Assembly (NCBI GenBank): GCA_016124635.1
Contig: WGNJ01000014.1
Location: forward strand, 91,476-155,475
DNA from: Alphaproteobacteria bacterium
Lineage (GTDB): Bacteria; Pseudomonadota; Alphaproteobacteria; Micropepsales; Micropepsaceae
DNA length: 64,000 nucleotides
Direction of reading: 5' to 3'
Shown: positions 53,026-62,507 of the stretch, piece by piece
Layout: each line of letters opens with the position of its first letter
How positions within the stretch are numbered: the stretch's first letter is position 1
Translations under genes and position numbers: made by a program
Notes under the pieces: model-generated
Told to the model about the DNA's origin: nothing
The model's input: only the letters and a program-made list of their open reading frames with translations
Database searches by the model: none

Positions 53026-54228
53026 TTAGGCGCCGTGCGCGCCAATGATCGCCACCGAGCACACGTTCATCGACGGCGCGCCGCCGAGATTGTGCGTCAA
53101 GCCGATCCTCGGGTTCTTGAGCTGCCGCGCGCCCGCGCGACCCTGTAGCTGTAGATACATCTCGTAGAGCATGCGCAGGCCACTGGCGCCGATCGGGTGG
53201 CCGAAGCACTTGAGGCCGCCGTCGATCTGACATGGCACCTTGCCGTCGGCGTCATAGAAACCATCCATGACGTCCTTCCAAGCCTCGCCCTCACGGCTGA
53301 TGAAAAGATCCTCCATCGTCACGAGTTCCGTGATGGAGAAGCAGTCGTGCACTTCCATCATCGAAACTTCATCGCGTGGATTCTTGATGCCGGCCTCGTC
53401 GTAGGCCTTCTTCGACGCGATGCGCGCGGTGTGGAAATAGCTGCCGTCCCAGCTGTTGTGCATGCTTTCGAGCCCGTTAGAGAGCGCAAGCTGCAGTGCC
53501 TTGACAGTGATGATGTCCTTCTTGCCCATCGCCTTGGCGATCTCGGGCGTCGTGACGATCGCCGCTGCGGCTCCATCCGACACGCCGCAACAATCGAAGA
53601 GGCCGAGCGGCTCGGCGATCATCGGCGCGTTCAGTGCCATCTCTTCCGTAATCGCCTTCTGCAGATGCGCCTTCGGGTTCTTGGTGCCGTTGGCATGGCT
53701 CTTGACCGACACATGCGCGATGGCGCGCTTCAGGTCTTGCTTCGACACGCCATGCTTGGCGCGATAGGCCGACGCGAGTTGCGCGAAGTTGCCCGGCGCC
53801 GAACCGTTCGCGCCCCATTGCGGCAACAATGTGCCAGGCTGACCGGTGGGCAGGCCGCCATAGCCGGTATCCTTGAGCTTTTCGACGCCGAGGGCGAGAG
53901 CAATGTCATAGGCGCCTGAAGCGACGGCGTAGACCGCGCCACGAAATGCCTCCGAGCCGCCGGCGCAAAAATTCTCAACGCGCGTCACCGCGACATTGGG
54001 CAGGCGCAGAGCGACCGACAGCGGCGTTCCGCCCTTGCCGACGCCAATCTCGTCGATGTGGGTTGAAAACCACGCCGCTTGGATCTGGCTGGTATCCACG
54101 CCAGCATCTTTCGCCGCCTCAAGATAGGCCTCGACCATAAGCTCCTCTGCGCCCATGTCCCAGCGCTCGCCGAACTTCGAGCATCCCATGCCGAGGATGG
54201 CGACCTTGTCCCTGATGCCGCTAGCCAT
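53026..54228 (-). CDS. SCP2-type thiolase / acetyl-CoA acetyltransferase family protein
   Basis: A 400-residue thiolase-fold protein. TRVENFCAGGSEAFRGAVYAVASG carries the nucleophile Cys, VSMMEVHDCFSITELVTMEDL carries the His-Asp-Cys loop of the SCP-x type, and GLKCFGHPIGASGLRMLYEM carries the GHP motif. It can cleave or form 3-ketoacyl-CoA. TTGGAGGC precedes ATG 54228. It follows the HMGCS-like gene by 93 bases on the same strand. The pairing with an OB/Zn-ribbon protein is typical of thiolases acting on sterol-like or branched chains. Confidence 0.9.
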   Translation of the reverse strand: MASGIRDKVAILGMGCSKFGERWDMGAEELMVEAYLEAAKDAGVDTSQIQAAWFSTHIDEIGVGKGGTPLSVALRLPNVAVTRVENFCAGGSEAFRGAVYAVASGAYDIALALGVEKLKDTGYGGLPTGQPGTLLPQWGANGSAPGNFAQLASAYRAKHGVSKQDLKRAIAHVSVKSHANGTKNPKAHLQKAITEEMALNAPMIAEPLGLFDCCGVSDGAAAAIVTTPEIAKAMGKKDIITVKALQLALSNGLESMHNSWDGSYFHTARIASKKAYDEAGIKNPRDEVSMMEVHDCFSITELVTMEDLFISREGEAWKDVMDGFYDADGKVPCQIDGGLKCFGHPIGASGLRMLYEMYLQLQGRAGARQLKNPRIGLTHNLGGAPSMNVCSVAIIGAHGA

Positions 54229-54321
54229 GCTTTGCCTCCAAATATCCAATCGAATCCATTGAACGCCTGCCACCTAGGCTTGTCAAAAGGGGCTCAAGAC
54301 CTAGGGGCAAATCGGATCACC

Positions 54322-55794
54322 TCAGCTCGCCGGTACAGCTTTCCAGAAGTAGCGGCGAAAACCACGCCGATCGTCGAAATCCTTGATCCGGAACGCCATG
54401 CGGACCTTGGTGCCGGTATCGACCGTTCCGACGTCGACATCCGTGATGTCCGAGAGGAAGCGGCCGCCTTCTTCGAACGTCACCATCCCGTAGTGCGACG
54501 GCGGATCTTGGCTGTAGGTCAAATAGTCGGCCGACCAGGACAAAATCTTGCCCGGCAATTCGGCAAAGGAGAACGGCGTCTGTTCGTCGACCGCGCGGCA
54601 ATTCGGATTGACGCAGATGCGCGTGCGCGGGAACTGGGCGGTGCCACACTTCTCGCACTTGCCGCCGACGAGGCCGAACAGCATGTCGCGCTTGCGGTAG
54701 GTGACCGACAGCGCCGTCTTGTTGTCCTTTTCGGCGCGCATGCCCTTTTCCAGCTCGATCAAGCCGTTGAAGGCGAGCCACTTGATGTAATTCGTCTCTT
54801 CCTTGCGCCGCGCGAGCCACCCTTTGACGCCGCGGTGCGGCCGCACCTTATCGATGGCGCTCGTCACTTCGAACAGCGCGGCATCGCAGCCCTGACCGAA
54901 CGACGCGACGAGTATCTTTTGCCCCGGCTTCGCATCTTCGAGCGCTTGCGCGAGCATGAGCAATGCATGAGCGGTACCGCATTCACCGACAGTCGCGCCA
55001 AGATTGTCGCGAACCTTCGAGGGATCGATGTCGCACATCTTCGCGATCTGCTGGTCGATCCTGGCAAAGAGGCACGGTAAGATGAAATGATCAATTGCGC
55101 TCCCAGCGATGCCCGTCTTGTTGAGCAGGCCTTTGATTGCCTTTGGCGCGATCTTGGTAAAGCCTTCGTCCCGGATCCAGCGCTCCTCCCAGTTGTAGTC
55201 GAATTCCTCGGACTCGCCGCGAAAGTGGTCGATGAAGTCGACCGAGACCGAATTGGTTCCGATCAACTTCGCCGCGACATTCTCGCTGCCGAAGACGAAG
55301 GCCGCAGCGCCGTCGCCATATTGAAACTCCTGCACAGCCCCGGCGCGGGTCTTGCGGCGATCACCGCTCGCCACCAAGGCAGCCTTCGCCGAGCCCGATT
55401 TCACGGCCTCGGCGCCCGCGATCAGTGCGGAAACGCCGGCGCGTTGGGATCCCGTGATATCGGCCGTGTGAATATCTTCGCTGAGCGTCAACGCACTCGC
55501 CACGATCCCGGCATTTTGGCGGTCGGCAAATGGCATCGTCGTCGACGCGAAATAAAGCGCGTCGACAAACGCGCGTGATTTGATCGGGTCGGCGCTTTGC
55601 GGCAGCGCGTCGCGTGCCGCTTCGACCGCCATCGTCACGGCGTCCTCGTCCCAGTTCGCCATTGTGCGCTCGCCTTTGCTCTGCGCCACGATGCTCGGAT
55701 TGGCCCAAGCATTCGCGGCCGCCATGGCTTTGCGTTGCAGGCGAAGACGCGGCAGATAGGCGCCGAATGCAGTGATCCCGACGGTCTGGGTCAT
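54322..55794 (-). CDS. HMG-CoA-synthase-like protein fused to a Zn-ribbon/OB-fold domain
   Basis: A 490-residue two-domain protein. The N-terminal domain (VGITAFGAYLPRLRLQRKAMA, YFASTTMPFADRQNAGIVASAL, ATVGECGTAHALLMLAQALE) has the HMG-CoA synthase/KAS III fold. In the segment that should hold the catalytic Cys (ADITGSQRAGVSALIAG) no Cys is present. The C-terminal ~130 residues have a four-Cys zinc ribbon (GGKCEKCGTAQFPRTRICVNPNC) and an OB fold (GMVTFEEGGRFLSDITDVD). This arrangement resembles DUF35-type acyl-CoA-binding partners of thiolases. GGGAAGAA precedes ATG 55794. It leads the unit with the thiolase. Confidence 0.85.
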   Translation of the reverse strand: MTQTVGITAFGAYLPRLRLQRKAMAAANAWANPSIVAQSKGERTMANWDEDAVTMAVEAARDALPQSADPIKSRAFVDALYFASTTMPFADRQNAGIVASALTLSEDIHTADITGSQRAGVSALIAGAEAVKSGSAKAALVASGDRRKTRAGAVQEFQYGDGAAAFVFGSENVAAKLIGTNSVSVDFIDHFRGESEEFDYNWEERWIRDEGFTKIAPKAIKGLLNKTGIAGSAIDHFILPCLFARIDQQIAKMCDIDPSKVRDNLGATVGECGTAHALLMLAQALEDAKPGQKILVASFGQGCDAALFEVTSAIDKVRPHRGVKGWLARRKEETNYIKWLAFNGLIELEKGMRAEKDNKTALSVTYRKRDMLFGLVGGKCEKCGTAQFPRTRICVNPNCRAVDEQTPFSFAELPGKILSWSADYLTYSQDPPSHYGMVTFEEGGRFLSDITDVDVGTVDTGTKVRMAFRIKDFDDRRGFRRYFWKAVPAS

Positions 55795-55894
55795 GTTTCT
55801 TCCCTTATGCTGATAGGCGAATTGGTTTGGCGCTTTTGAACGCGCGTTCAATTCGGCCTAACAGATTTAGGAAAAGCGCTCAATGCGAGCGGCG

Positions 55895-57223
55895 CTAGCG
55901 CTCAACGACGAGGCAAGATGCGCCTTTGGCTTTCAGCGCCTGGCAAAGCGTCGCAGCACCGCTACGCTCCGGGAAGGAGTCGGCGAAGAGCCTGTACATG
56001 GTGCCCTTGCCCGGGACCGGCACGGCCTCAACGGCAGGCTTCAAGTTATCAAGCAGGTTGCCGGATCGGTTCAGCACGGTCTTCCACCCGCGAAGCGCCA
56101 GTGCCTCTGATTTGAACGATCCGACTTGAACGCCAAAGCCCTGTCCAGTAACGGCGGGAGCGGTTGGCACCGGCGGAGGCGCTGCGGGTTCCGGCGTTGA
56201 CGCCTCGGCCACGGAGATGATCTCAAATCCGGGCGTGCGGCGGCTCGTGGTTTTGGTCGGCTGAACAGGTACGACCATACGTTCGACTGCGGGTGTCGGC
56301 TCGGCAGGAGCGACCGGTGGCGCTGCGGCCGGAGCGCGCGCAACGCCGTCCTGGTCCCGAAGGCTCGGACGCAACGCAACCGAAGCTGGCATCGGTGCGG
56401 GGATAGCGTCCGAAGCCACCGCGGCTGATGCCAATGGCCATGCTGCCGTCGGCTCGGCGTCGGCGCGTACGGACGTAATTTGGTTACCGGGTAGTGCCGC
56501 GATGACAACCGGTGCGGTTGGGGTCCTGGACGCGACCATCGACTGGCGACCGCCGTGAGCGGCCATCACCTTCTGCCGCGCGGCACGTTCTTCCAGATCG
56601 TTTAGCCGGTCCTTGGCTTGCTGATATCTCGGGTCAATGGCCAGGGCGTGGCGATAGGCGTCGATTGCTTCAGTGCGTTTGCCTAGCGCCTCAAGAGACA
56701 GACCCATCGACACATACACGTATTTTGGACGGGGATGTGCGTTCCGGATCGCCATTTCGTAGTCGGCGATCGCCAGATCATGCCGATTGAACTTGCGGTT
56801 CAAATTGCCGCGGTTCGCGTAGGCTTCCGCATAGGCCGGGTTCAGTTTGAGCGCGAGATTGTAGTCTCGAAGCGCTGAATCGTCGTCGCCAAGCGCCTCA
56901 TAGGCCAAACCGCGGTTGTTGAGCGTTCGCGGCCGCACGTCACGGGGCAAGCCGTTCTTCCACAGCGCCTGCGTGTAATCGAGGATCGCACGTCCTGGCT
57001 GGCCGTTTTGATGGAAAGCGACACCGCGATGGTGGTAAGTCAGCGCGCGCGCCTCGGCAGTCAGGTCTTTGTCCTGCAGCGCGCGCGTGAAGAGGATGAT
57101 GGCGCCTCGTGCATCCCCTGCGGATAACTTTGTGGATCCAGCGTCCGCATCAGCCATCCCGCCCGCGTAGGCAGGGTGGATGAGAAACAGGAGGGCCACT
57201 AACGCTAGGCAGTACCGAAGCAT
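55895..57223 (-). CDS. exported TPR and SPOR domain protein
   Basis: A 442-residue protein. A signal peptide (MLRYCLALVALLFLIHPAYA) is followed by about four tetratricopeptide repeats to residue 210, including NNRGLAYEALGDDDSALRDYNLALKLNPAYAEAYANRGNL. A Pro/Ala-rich linker runs from 215 to 360. A C-terminal SPOR domain (FGVQVGSFKSEALALRGWKTVL, ending in LKAKGASCLVVER) should bind denuded glycan. It is probably periplasmic, with a role at the septum or in wall assembly. ATG 57223 is chosen for the signal peptide. The long upstream extension of this frame is antisense to galU and is rejected. Confidence 0.87.
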   Translation of the reverse strand: MLRYCLALVALLFLIHPAYAGGMADADAGSTKLSAGDARGAIILFTRALQDKDLTAEARALTYHHRGVAFHQNGQPGRAILDYTQALWKNGLPRDVRPRTLNNRGLAYEALGDDDSALRDYNLALKLNPAYAEAYANRGNLNRKFNRHDLAIADYEMAIRNAHPRPKYVYVSMGLSLEALGKRTEAIDAYRHALAIDPRYQQAKDRLNDLEERAARQKVMAAHGGRQSMVASRTPTAPVVIAALPGNQITSVRADAEPTAAWPLASAAVASDAIPAPMPASVALRPSLRDQDGVARAPAAAPPVAPAEPTPAVERMVVPVQPTKTTSRRTPGFEIISVAEASTPEPAAPPPVPTAPAVTGQGFGVQVGSFKSEALALRGWKTVLNRSGNLLDNLKPAVEAVPVPGKGTMYRLFADSFPERSGAATLCQALKAKGASCLVVER

Positions 57224-57358
57224 TTGCGCACGATATAGTGATTCGGGCACAGGCAAATACTGACCCCAAGTGTTTAACAGCACCTTTATTTCTATCCACA
57301 GTGGCAAGGTCGAATTGAATACGAAGTGAGTCTGCTCGCGCATGTTGGGACTTAAGAA

Positions 57359-58246
57359 ATGACTACAAGCAAGCCGATCAAACCCGTACGCAAAGCGGTA
57401 CTCCCGGTTGCAGGCATGGGCACGCGCTTCCTCCCGGCCACCAAAGCGGTGCCGAAGGAAATGCTGACCGTCGTCGACAAACCGGTCATTCAATACGCGG
57501 TTGAAGAAGCTGCGGCGGCCGGTATCGAACAATTCATCTTTGTTACCGGACGCGGAAAACACGTCATCGAAGATCACTTCGATCACGCCTACGAACTCGA
57601 AGCGCTCTTGAGCGCCCGCGAGAAGACCAAAGAATTGAACAGCCTCCTCGAGTCGCTGCCGGAGAGCGGCTCGGTCAGCTTTACCCGCCAGCAGGCGCCG
57701 AAGGGCCTCGGCCATGCCGTCTGGTGCGCGCGCCACTTCGTCGGCGACGAGCCGTTCGCCGTATTGCTGCCCGACGAAATACTCGTCGACGGCGTTGGTT
57801 GCTTGTCGCAGATGGTGGCGGCCTACGCAGAGACAGGCGGGTGCGTCGTGGCCGTGCGTGAAGTGCCGCTCGAAGAGACCAAGCGCTACGGCATCATTGC
57901 CCCCACCGGCGAGAAAGGTTCGATGATCGCCATGAGCGGTGTCGTCGAGAAGCCGGACCCGGCGAGCGCACCGTCGCGCCTTGCCGTGATTGGGCGCTAC
58001 ATCCTCCAGCCGGAGGTTTTCGGCGAACTGGACCGTCACGAGATCGGCGCCGGCAATGAGATACAGCTGACCGACGCGATGGCGCGACTGATCGGGCGCA
58101 TGCCTTTTCATGGTTACCGCTTCACCGGTCAACGTTACGACTGCGGCGATAAGGTCGGATTTCTGCACGCCAACATTGCCGTCGGCCTGGAGCACCCGGA
58201 TATTTCAGGTCCGCTGAAAGAAATTCTAAAATCATTGAAGCTGTGA
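57359..58246 (+). CDS. galU: UTP-glucose-1-phosphate uridylyltransferase
   Basis: A 295-residue nucleotidyltransferase that makes UDP-glucose. VLPVAGMGTRFLPATKAVPKEMLTVVDKPVIQYAVEEA is the signature N-terminus, with the GxGTR loop and catalytic Lys. FAVLLPDEILVDG, VVEKPDPASAPSRLAVIGRYIL and YDCGDKVGFLHANI complete the fold. It lies 41 bases upstream of ugd, so the pair would deliver UDP-glucuronate for glycans. Confidence 0.95.
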   Translation: MTTSKPIKPVRKAVLPVAGMGTRFLPATKAVPKEMLTVVDKPVIQYAVEEAAAAGIEQFIFVTGRGKHVIEDHFDHAYELEALLSAREKTKELNSLLESLPESGSVSFTRQQAPKGLGHAVWCARHFVGDEPFAVLLPDEILVDGVGCLSQMVAAYAETGGCVVAVREVPLEETKRYGIIAPTGEKGSMIAMSGVVEKPDPASAPSRLAVIGRYILQPEVFGELDRHEIGAGNEIQLTDAMARLIGRMPFHGYRFTGQRYDCGDKVGFLHANIAVGLEHPDISGPLKEILKSLKL

Positions 58247-58287
58247 ACCGCCGCGCTGCGGGCCACGCCAAACGCGAGGGGTAGACG

Positions 58288-59613
58288 ATGCGGGTCGCAA
58301 TGATCGGCACGGGGTATGTGGGCCTGGTCTCGGGCGCCTGCTTTTCCAACTTCGGCCACGACGTCATTTGCGTCGACAAGGACGAGAAGAAGATCGCGCG
58401 TTTGAAACGCGGCGAGATACCGATCTTCGAGCCGGGCCTCGATGCGCTCGTGGCCGACAACGTAAAGGCTCGCCGCCTCTCGTTTGCGACGGACCTGAAG
58501 GCGGCCGTCGCCGAAGCCGATGCGGTCTTCATTGCCGTCGGCACACCAAGCCGCCGCGGCGACGGATTTGCCGACTTGACCTACGTCTACGATGCCGCGG
58601 GCGAGATCGCGGATGCGTTGGACGGCTATACCGTCGTCATCACCAAATCGACCGTGCCTGTCGGAACCTGCCGCAAGGTCGAGGAGATCATCGCCAAGCG
58701 CCGCCCGAATGCGACCTTCGACGTTGCGTCCAATCCTGAATTCTTGCGCGAAGGTTCGGCCATCGAAGACTTCCAGCGCCCCGACCGCATCGTCGTCGGC
58801 GCAGAAAGCGACCGCGCGCGCAATGTGATGCGCTCGCTGTATCGTCCGCTCTTCCTGAACGACAAGACCCCTTTTGTCTTCACGGGACGTGAAACGTCGG
58901 AGCTCATCAAATATGCCAGCAACGCCTTTCTCGCGATGAAGATCACGTTCATCAATGAGATGGCGGATCTCTGCGAGCGTTCCGGCGCCGACATCCAAGA
59001 TCTGGCAAAGGGCATCGGCCTGGACGGTCGTATCGGCTCCAAATTCCTGAACGCGGGTCCGGGCTACGGCGGCTCTTGCTTCCCGAAGGATACGCTCGCC
59101 CTGGTGCGCACAGCCGCCGAGGCGAACGCACCGGTGCGCATCATCGAAACGGTCGTCGACGTCAACGCTTCGCGCAAGAAACGGATGGCCGTAAAGATTG
59201 TCGACGCGTTTGGCGGCTCGGTGAGCGGCAAAACGATCGCGGTGCTTGGCCTTACATTCAAGCCCAACACCGACGACATGCGCGACAGCCCGAGTCTCGA
59301 CATCGTCCCCGCTTTGCAAACGGCGGGTGCGACGGTGCGCGCGTTCGATCCCGAGGGTATGGATGAAGCCGAGAAGCTTCTCTCAGGCGTTCAATGGACT
59401 CAGAACGGCTATGAGGCGATGACCGGCGCCGACGGCGTGGTGATCCTGACGGAGTGGAACGAGTTTCGCGCGCTCGATCTTGAACGGGTCAAGAATCTTC
59501 TCAAGCGGCCGCTGGTGATTGATCTGCGCAATATCTACACGCCGCGCGAGATGGAAGTCGCCGGCATCGAGTACCACAGCATCGGGCGCCCCGCGACGCG
59601 AACGAAGTCCTAG
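58288..59613 (+). CDS. ugd: UDP-glucose 6-dehydrogenase
   Basis: A 441-residue NAD-dependent enzyme that oxidises UDP-glucose to UDP-glucuronate. VAMIGTGYVGLVSGACFSNFGHDVICVDKD is the NAD-binding fold. The middle has TKSTVPVGT, NPEFLREGSAIEDFQRPDRIVVG and ETSELIKYASNAFLAMKITFINE. The catalytic Cys is in GPGYGGSCFPKDTLAL near residue 260. The C-terminal UDP domain has GLTFKPNTDDMRDSPS. It is cotranscribed with galU. Its TAG shares bases with the cysNC stop on the opposite strand. Confidence 0.96.
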   Translation: MRVAMIGTGYVGLVSGACFSNFGHDVICVDKDEKKIARLKRGEIPIFEPGLDALVADNVKARRLSFATDLKAAVAEADAVFIAVGTPSRRGDGFADLTYVYDAAGEIADALDGYTVVITKSTVPVGTCRKVEEIIAKRRPNATFDVASNPEFLREGSAIEDFQRPDRIVVGAESDRARNVMRSLYRPLFLNDKTPFVFTGRETSELIKYASNAFLAMKITFINEMADLCERSGADIQDLAKGIGLDGRIGSKFLNAGPGYGGSCFPKDTLALVRTAAEANAPVRIIETVVDVNASRKKRMAVKIVDAFGGSVSGKTIAVLGLTFKPNTDDMRDSPSLDIVPALQTAGATVRAFDPEGMDEAEKLLSGVQWTQNGYEAMTGADGVVILTEWNEFRALDLERVKNLLKRPLVIDLRNIYTPREMEVAGIEYHSIGRPATRTKS

Positions 59614-61493
59614 AGAATAACGCCGGCCTGGCGAATCAGGTCGATCACCCGATCGGCGGCGTCCTCAGGCGGCATGGTCGCAGTCTCAAGATGAATCTCA
59701 GGCTGGTCCGGCGCTTCGTACGGCGAGCTGATACCCGTAAAGTGCTTAATCTCGCCGGCTTGCGCGCGCTTGTAGAGGCCCTTTGGATCGCGCTCCATGC
59801 ACACCTCAAGGGGCGCGTCGACGAACACTTCGAGGAACTCGCCGGGCTTCACCAGTTCGCGCGCCGTCCGCCGCTCCGACCGGAAAGGTGAGATGAACGA
59901 GACGAGCACGATCAAGCCGGCATCGACGAAGAGCTTGGCGGCTTCCGCGACGCGGCGAATGTTCTCGACGCGATCCGCATCCGTAAATCCAAGATCGCGG
60001 TTGAGGCCGTGTCGGACATTATCGCCGTCGAGCATGTAGGTATGACGGCCCATCGCATGGAGCTTTTGCTCGACGATGTTGGCGATGGTCGATTTACCGG
60101 AGCCCGAAAGACCTGTGAACCAGAGGATTGCGGGTCGTTGCCCCTTGAGCTCGGCGCGCGCCTCCTTGTTCACGTCGAGCGCTTGCCAATGGACGTTCGT
60201 GGCTCGGCGCAAACCGAACTCGATCATCCCCGCGCCCACTGTCCCGTTCGTGAAGCGGTCAATGACGATGAAGGCGCCGGTGTCGCGGTTCTCGGTGTAC
60301 GGATCGAACGCAATCGGCTCGGTCGTCGAGAAGTTGCAGAATCCGACTTCGTTCAGATGCAGTGTCTTCGCGGCAAAGTGCTCGAGATTGTTAACGTCGA
60401 TCTTGTGCTTAAGTTCGGTGATCGATGCAGGCACCGTTCTGGTGCCGATCTTCAAGAGATATTGCCGCCCGGGCAGCAATTCGTCCTCGGCCATCCAAAG
60501 CATGTGGGCAGCGAATTGATCCGACACTTCAGGCCGGTCGCTCGGCGGCACCAAGAGATCGCCGCGCGAGACGTCGATCTCTTCCGCAAGGGTGAGCGTG
60601 ACCGCGTCCCCCGCCACTGCTTTCTGCAAATCGCCGTCGGCGGTGACGATACGGCTGACAGTGGTTGCGCGCCCCGATCTCGCGACGGATACTCGATCGC
60701 CGGTTTGAACAACGCCGCTAACGATTGTGCCGGCAAATCCGCGAAAGTCGAGATTGGGACGGTTGACCCATTGCACCGGCAGACGGAACGGCTTGGCCGC
60801 GAGCGCCGTCTCGACGTCGACGGTTTCAAGATGCGCGAGCAGCGACGGCCCTCGATACCACGGCGTTCTGTTGCTTCGCTCGATGACATTGTCGCCGTAG
60901 CGGGCCGATATCGGAAGCGACACGATGTTTTGGAACGCCAATTGTTTGGCGAAGTCGCGAAACTCGGTGTCGATCGTCGCAAAGATCTCCTCGGAAAAGT
61001 CGACGAGGTCGATCTTGTTGATGGCCAAAGCGACGTGCTTGATGCCGAGCAGCGAGCAAATGAAGGCGTGCCGTCGCGTCTGTGTCAGTACGCCCTTTCG
61101 CGCGTCGACCAGAATGATCGCGAGGTCGGAGTTCGAGGCGCCCGTCGCCATGTTGCGCGTGTACTGTTCGTGGCCGGGCGTGTCGGCAACGATGAACTTG
61201 CGCTTGTCGGTCGTGAAGAAACGGTAGGCGACGTCGATCGTGATGCCCTGCTCTCGCTCGGCTTCGAGCCCGTCGACGAGCAGCGCGAAGTCCATGTCTT
61301 CGCCGGTCGTGCCGTGCTTGCGAGAGTCCTTCTCGAGCGTCTTGAGTTGATCATCGAAGATCAGCTTCGTGTCGTAGAGGAGCCGGCCGATCAAAGTCGA
61401 TTTGCCGTCGTCGACCGAACCGCAGGTCAGCACGCGCAGCAGCGTCTTGCGCTCTTGCGCGGCGAGGAAGCTTCTGAGGTCCTCGGCGCGCAT
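59610..61493 (-). CDS. cysNC: bifunctional sulfate adenylyltransferase subunit 1 / adenylylsulfate kinase
   Basis: A 627-residue fusion protein. Residues about 1-430 are the CysN GTPase: GSVDDGKSTLIGRLL (G1), DTPGHEQYTRNMATGAS (G3), INKIDLVDF (G4). Residues about 450-627 are the APS kinase: WFTGLSGSGKSTIANIVEQKL (P-loop), LDGDNVRHGLNRDLGF and FVDAPLEVCMERDPKGLYKRA. With CysD it converts sulfate and ATP to APS and then PAPS. It overlaps the cysD stop by one base. No cysH or cysJI is adjacent, so the PAPS may go to sulfation or to reduction encoded elsewhere. Confidence 0.96.
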   Translation of the reverse strand: MRAEDLRSFLAAQERKTLLRVLTCGSVDDGKSTLIGRLLYDTKLIFDDQLKTLEKDSRKHGTTGEDMDFALLVDGLEAEREQGITIDVAYRFFTTDKRKFIVADTPGHEQYTRNMATGASNSDLAIILVDARKGVLTQTRRHAFICSLLGIKHVALAINKIDLVDFSEEIFATIDTEFRDFAKQLAFQNIVSLPISARYGDNVIERSNRTPWYRGPSLLAHLETVDVETALAAKPFRLPVQWVNRPNLDFRGFAGTIVSGVVQTGDRVSVARSGRATTVSRIVTADGDLQKAVAGDAVTLTLAEEIDVSRGDLLVPPSDRPEVSDQFAAHMLWMAEDELLPGRQYLLKIGTRTVPASITELKHKIDVNNLEHFAAKTLHLNEVGFCNFSTTEPIAFDPYTENRDTGAFIVIDRFTNGTVGAGMIEFGLRRATNVHWQALDVNKEARAELKGQRPAILWFTGLSGSGKSTIANIVEQKLHAMGRHTYMLDGDNVRHGLNRDLGFTDADRVENIRRVAEAAKLFVDAGLIVLVSFISPFRSERRTARELVKPGEFLEVFVDAPLEVCMERDPKGLYKRAQAGEIKHFTGISSPYEAPDQPEIHLETATMPPEDAADRVIDLIRQAGVIL

Positions 61494-62416
61494 TAGAAAT
61501 AGCCCTCGCGCTTCTTTTTCTCCATGGACGCCGTCTCATCGTGGTCGATGACGCGTCCTTGCCGTTCCGATGTGCGCGCGGCGAGCATTTCGGCAACGAT
61601 CTCTTCGAGCGTCGCGGCACCCGACTCGATCGCGCCGGTCAGCGGATAACAACCAAGTGTCCGAAAACGGATCAGCCGCTCCTGCTCGCTCTCCCCGGGC
61701 TTCAACTTCATGCGGTCGTCATCGCGCATGATGAGCGCGCCGTCGCGCTCGACGACTTTGCGTCGAGCCGCAAAGTAAAGCGGCACGATCGGAATATTCT
61801 CGGACAGGATGTATTGCCAGATATCGAGCTCGGTCCAATTCGACAGCGGGAAGACGCGGATCGACTCGCCCTGGCGCACGCGTGTGTTGAAAAGGCGCCA
61901 GAGCTCCGGCCGCTGGTTCTTCGGATCCCAAGCATGTGCTGCAGATCTAAAGGAGAAGATGCGCTCCTTCGCGCGGCTCTTCTCTTCATCGCGCCGCGCT
62001 CCGCCAAAGGCGGCGTCGAAGCCATACTTGTCGAGCGCTTGCTTCAGGCCTTCGGTTTTCATCACCTGCGTATGGACTGTCGAACCTGAATCGAACGGAT
62101 TGATCCCGCGCCGCGCACCTTCTTCGTTGGTGTGGACGAGAAGATTGAGACCGAGCTGCTTCGCCGTCGCATCGCGAAACGAGATCATTTCGCGGAACTT
62201 CCATCCCGTGTCGACATGCAGCAGCGGGAACGGCGGTTTCGACGGGTAGAAAGCCTTCATCGCCAGATGGAGCATCACCGACGAGTCTTTGCCGATCGAA
62301 TAGAGCATCACCGGATTGCGGAATTCGGCCGCGACCTCGCGCATGATGAAGATGCTCTCCGCCTCAAGTCGCTTGAGGTGCGAGATGGCGGTCTTTTGCG
62401 CGGTGGTTGTCGTCAT
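61493..62416 (-). CDS. cysD: sulfate adenylyltransferase subunit 2
   Basis: A 307-residue ATP-pyrophosphatase-type enzyme. [22 protein letters not shown] is the SGKDS PP-loop. [40 protein letters not shown] and [15 protein letters not shown] are typical of CysD. It forms APS with CysN, whose GTP hydrolysis drives the reaction. The cysD-cysNC order and overlap indicate one transcript starting upstream of 62416. Confidence 0.96.
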   Translation of the reverse strand: MTTTTAQKTAISHLKRLEAESIFIMREVAAEFRNPVMLYSIGKDSSVMLHLAMKAFYPSKPPFPLLHVDTGWKFREMISFRDATAKQLGLNLLVHTNEEGARRGINPFDSGSTVHTQVMKTEGLKQALDKYGFDAAFGGARRDEEKSRAKERIFSFRSAAHAWDPKNQRPELWRLFNTRVRQGESIRVFPLSNWTELDIWQYILSENIPIVPLYFAARRKVVERDGALIMRDDDRMKLKPGESEQERLIRFRTLGCYPLTGAIESGAATLEEIVAEMLAARTSERQGRVIDHDETASMEKKKREGYF

Positions 62417-62507
62417 TTCACGATTGGCGTCGGTAAAACTTCGGTTCCCGTGGAGGGCATGAGGTATGTGTCCGGCTTCGGGCTGTCAATTCGTGGGCTG
62501 GCGCCGA

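Noticed and set aside
57224..58195. N-terminal extension of the TPR-SPOR frame by about 320 residues
   Set aside because: The extension is antisense to galU and would bury a clear signal peptide starting at 57223.
60009..61496. 495-codon open frame on the + strand opposite cysNC
   Set aside because: It is antisense to a well-supported gene, with the same arginine-rich shadow composition.
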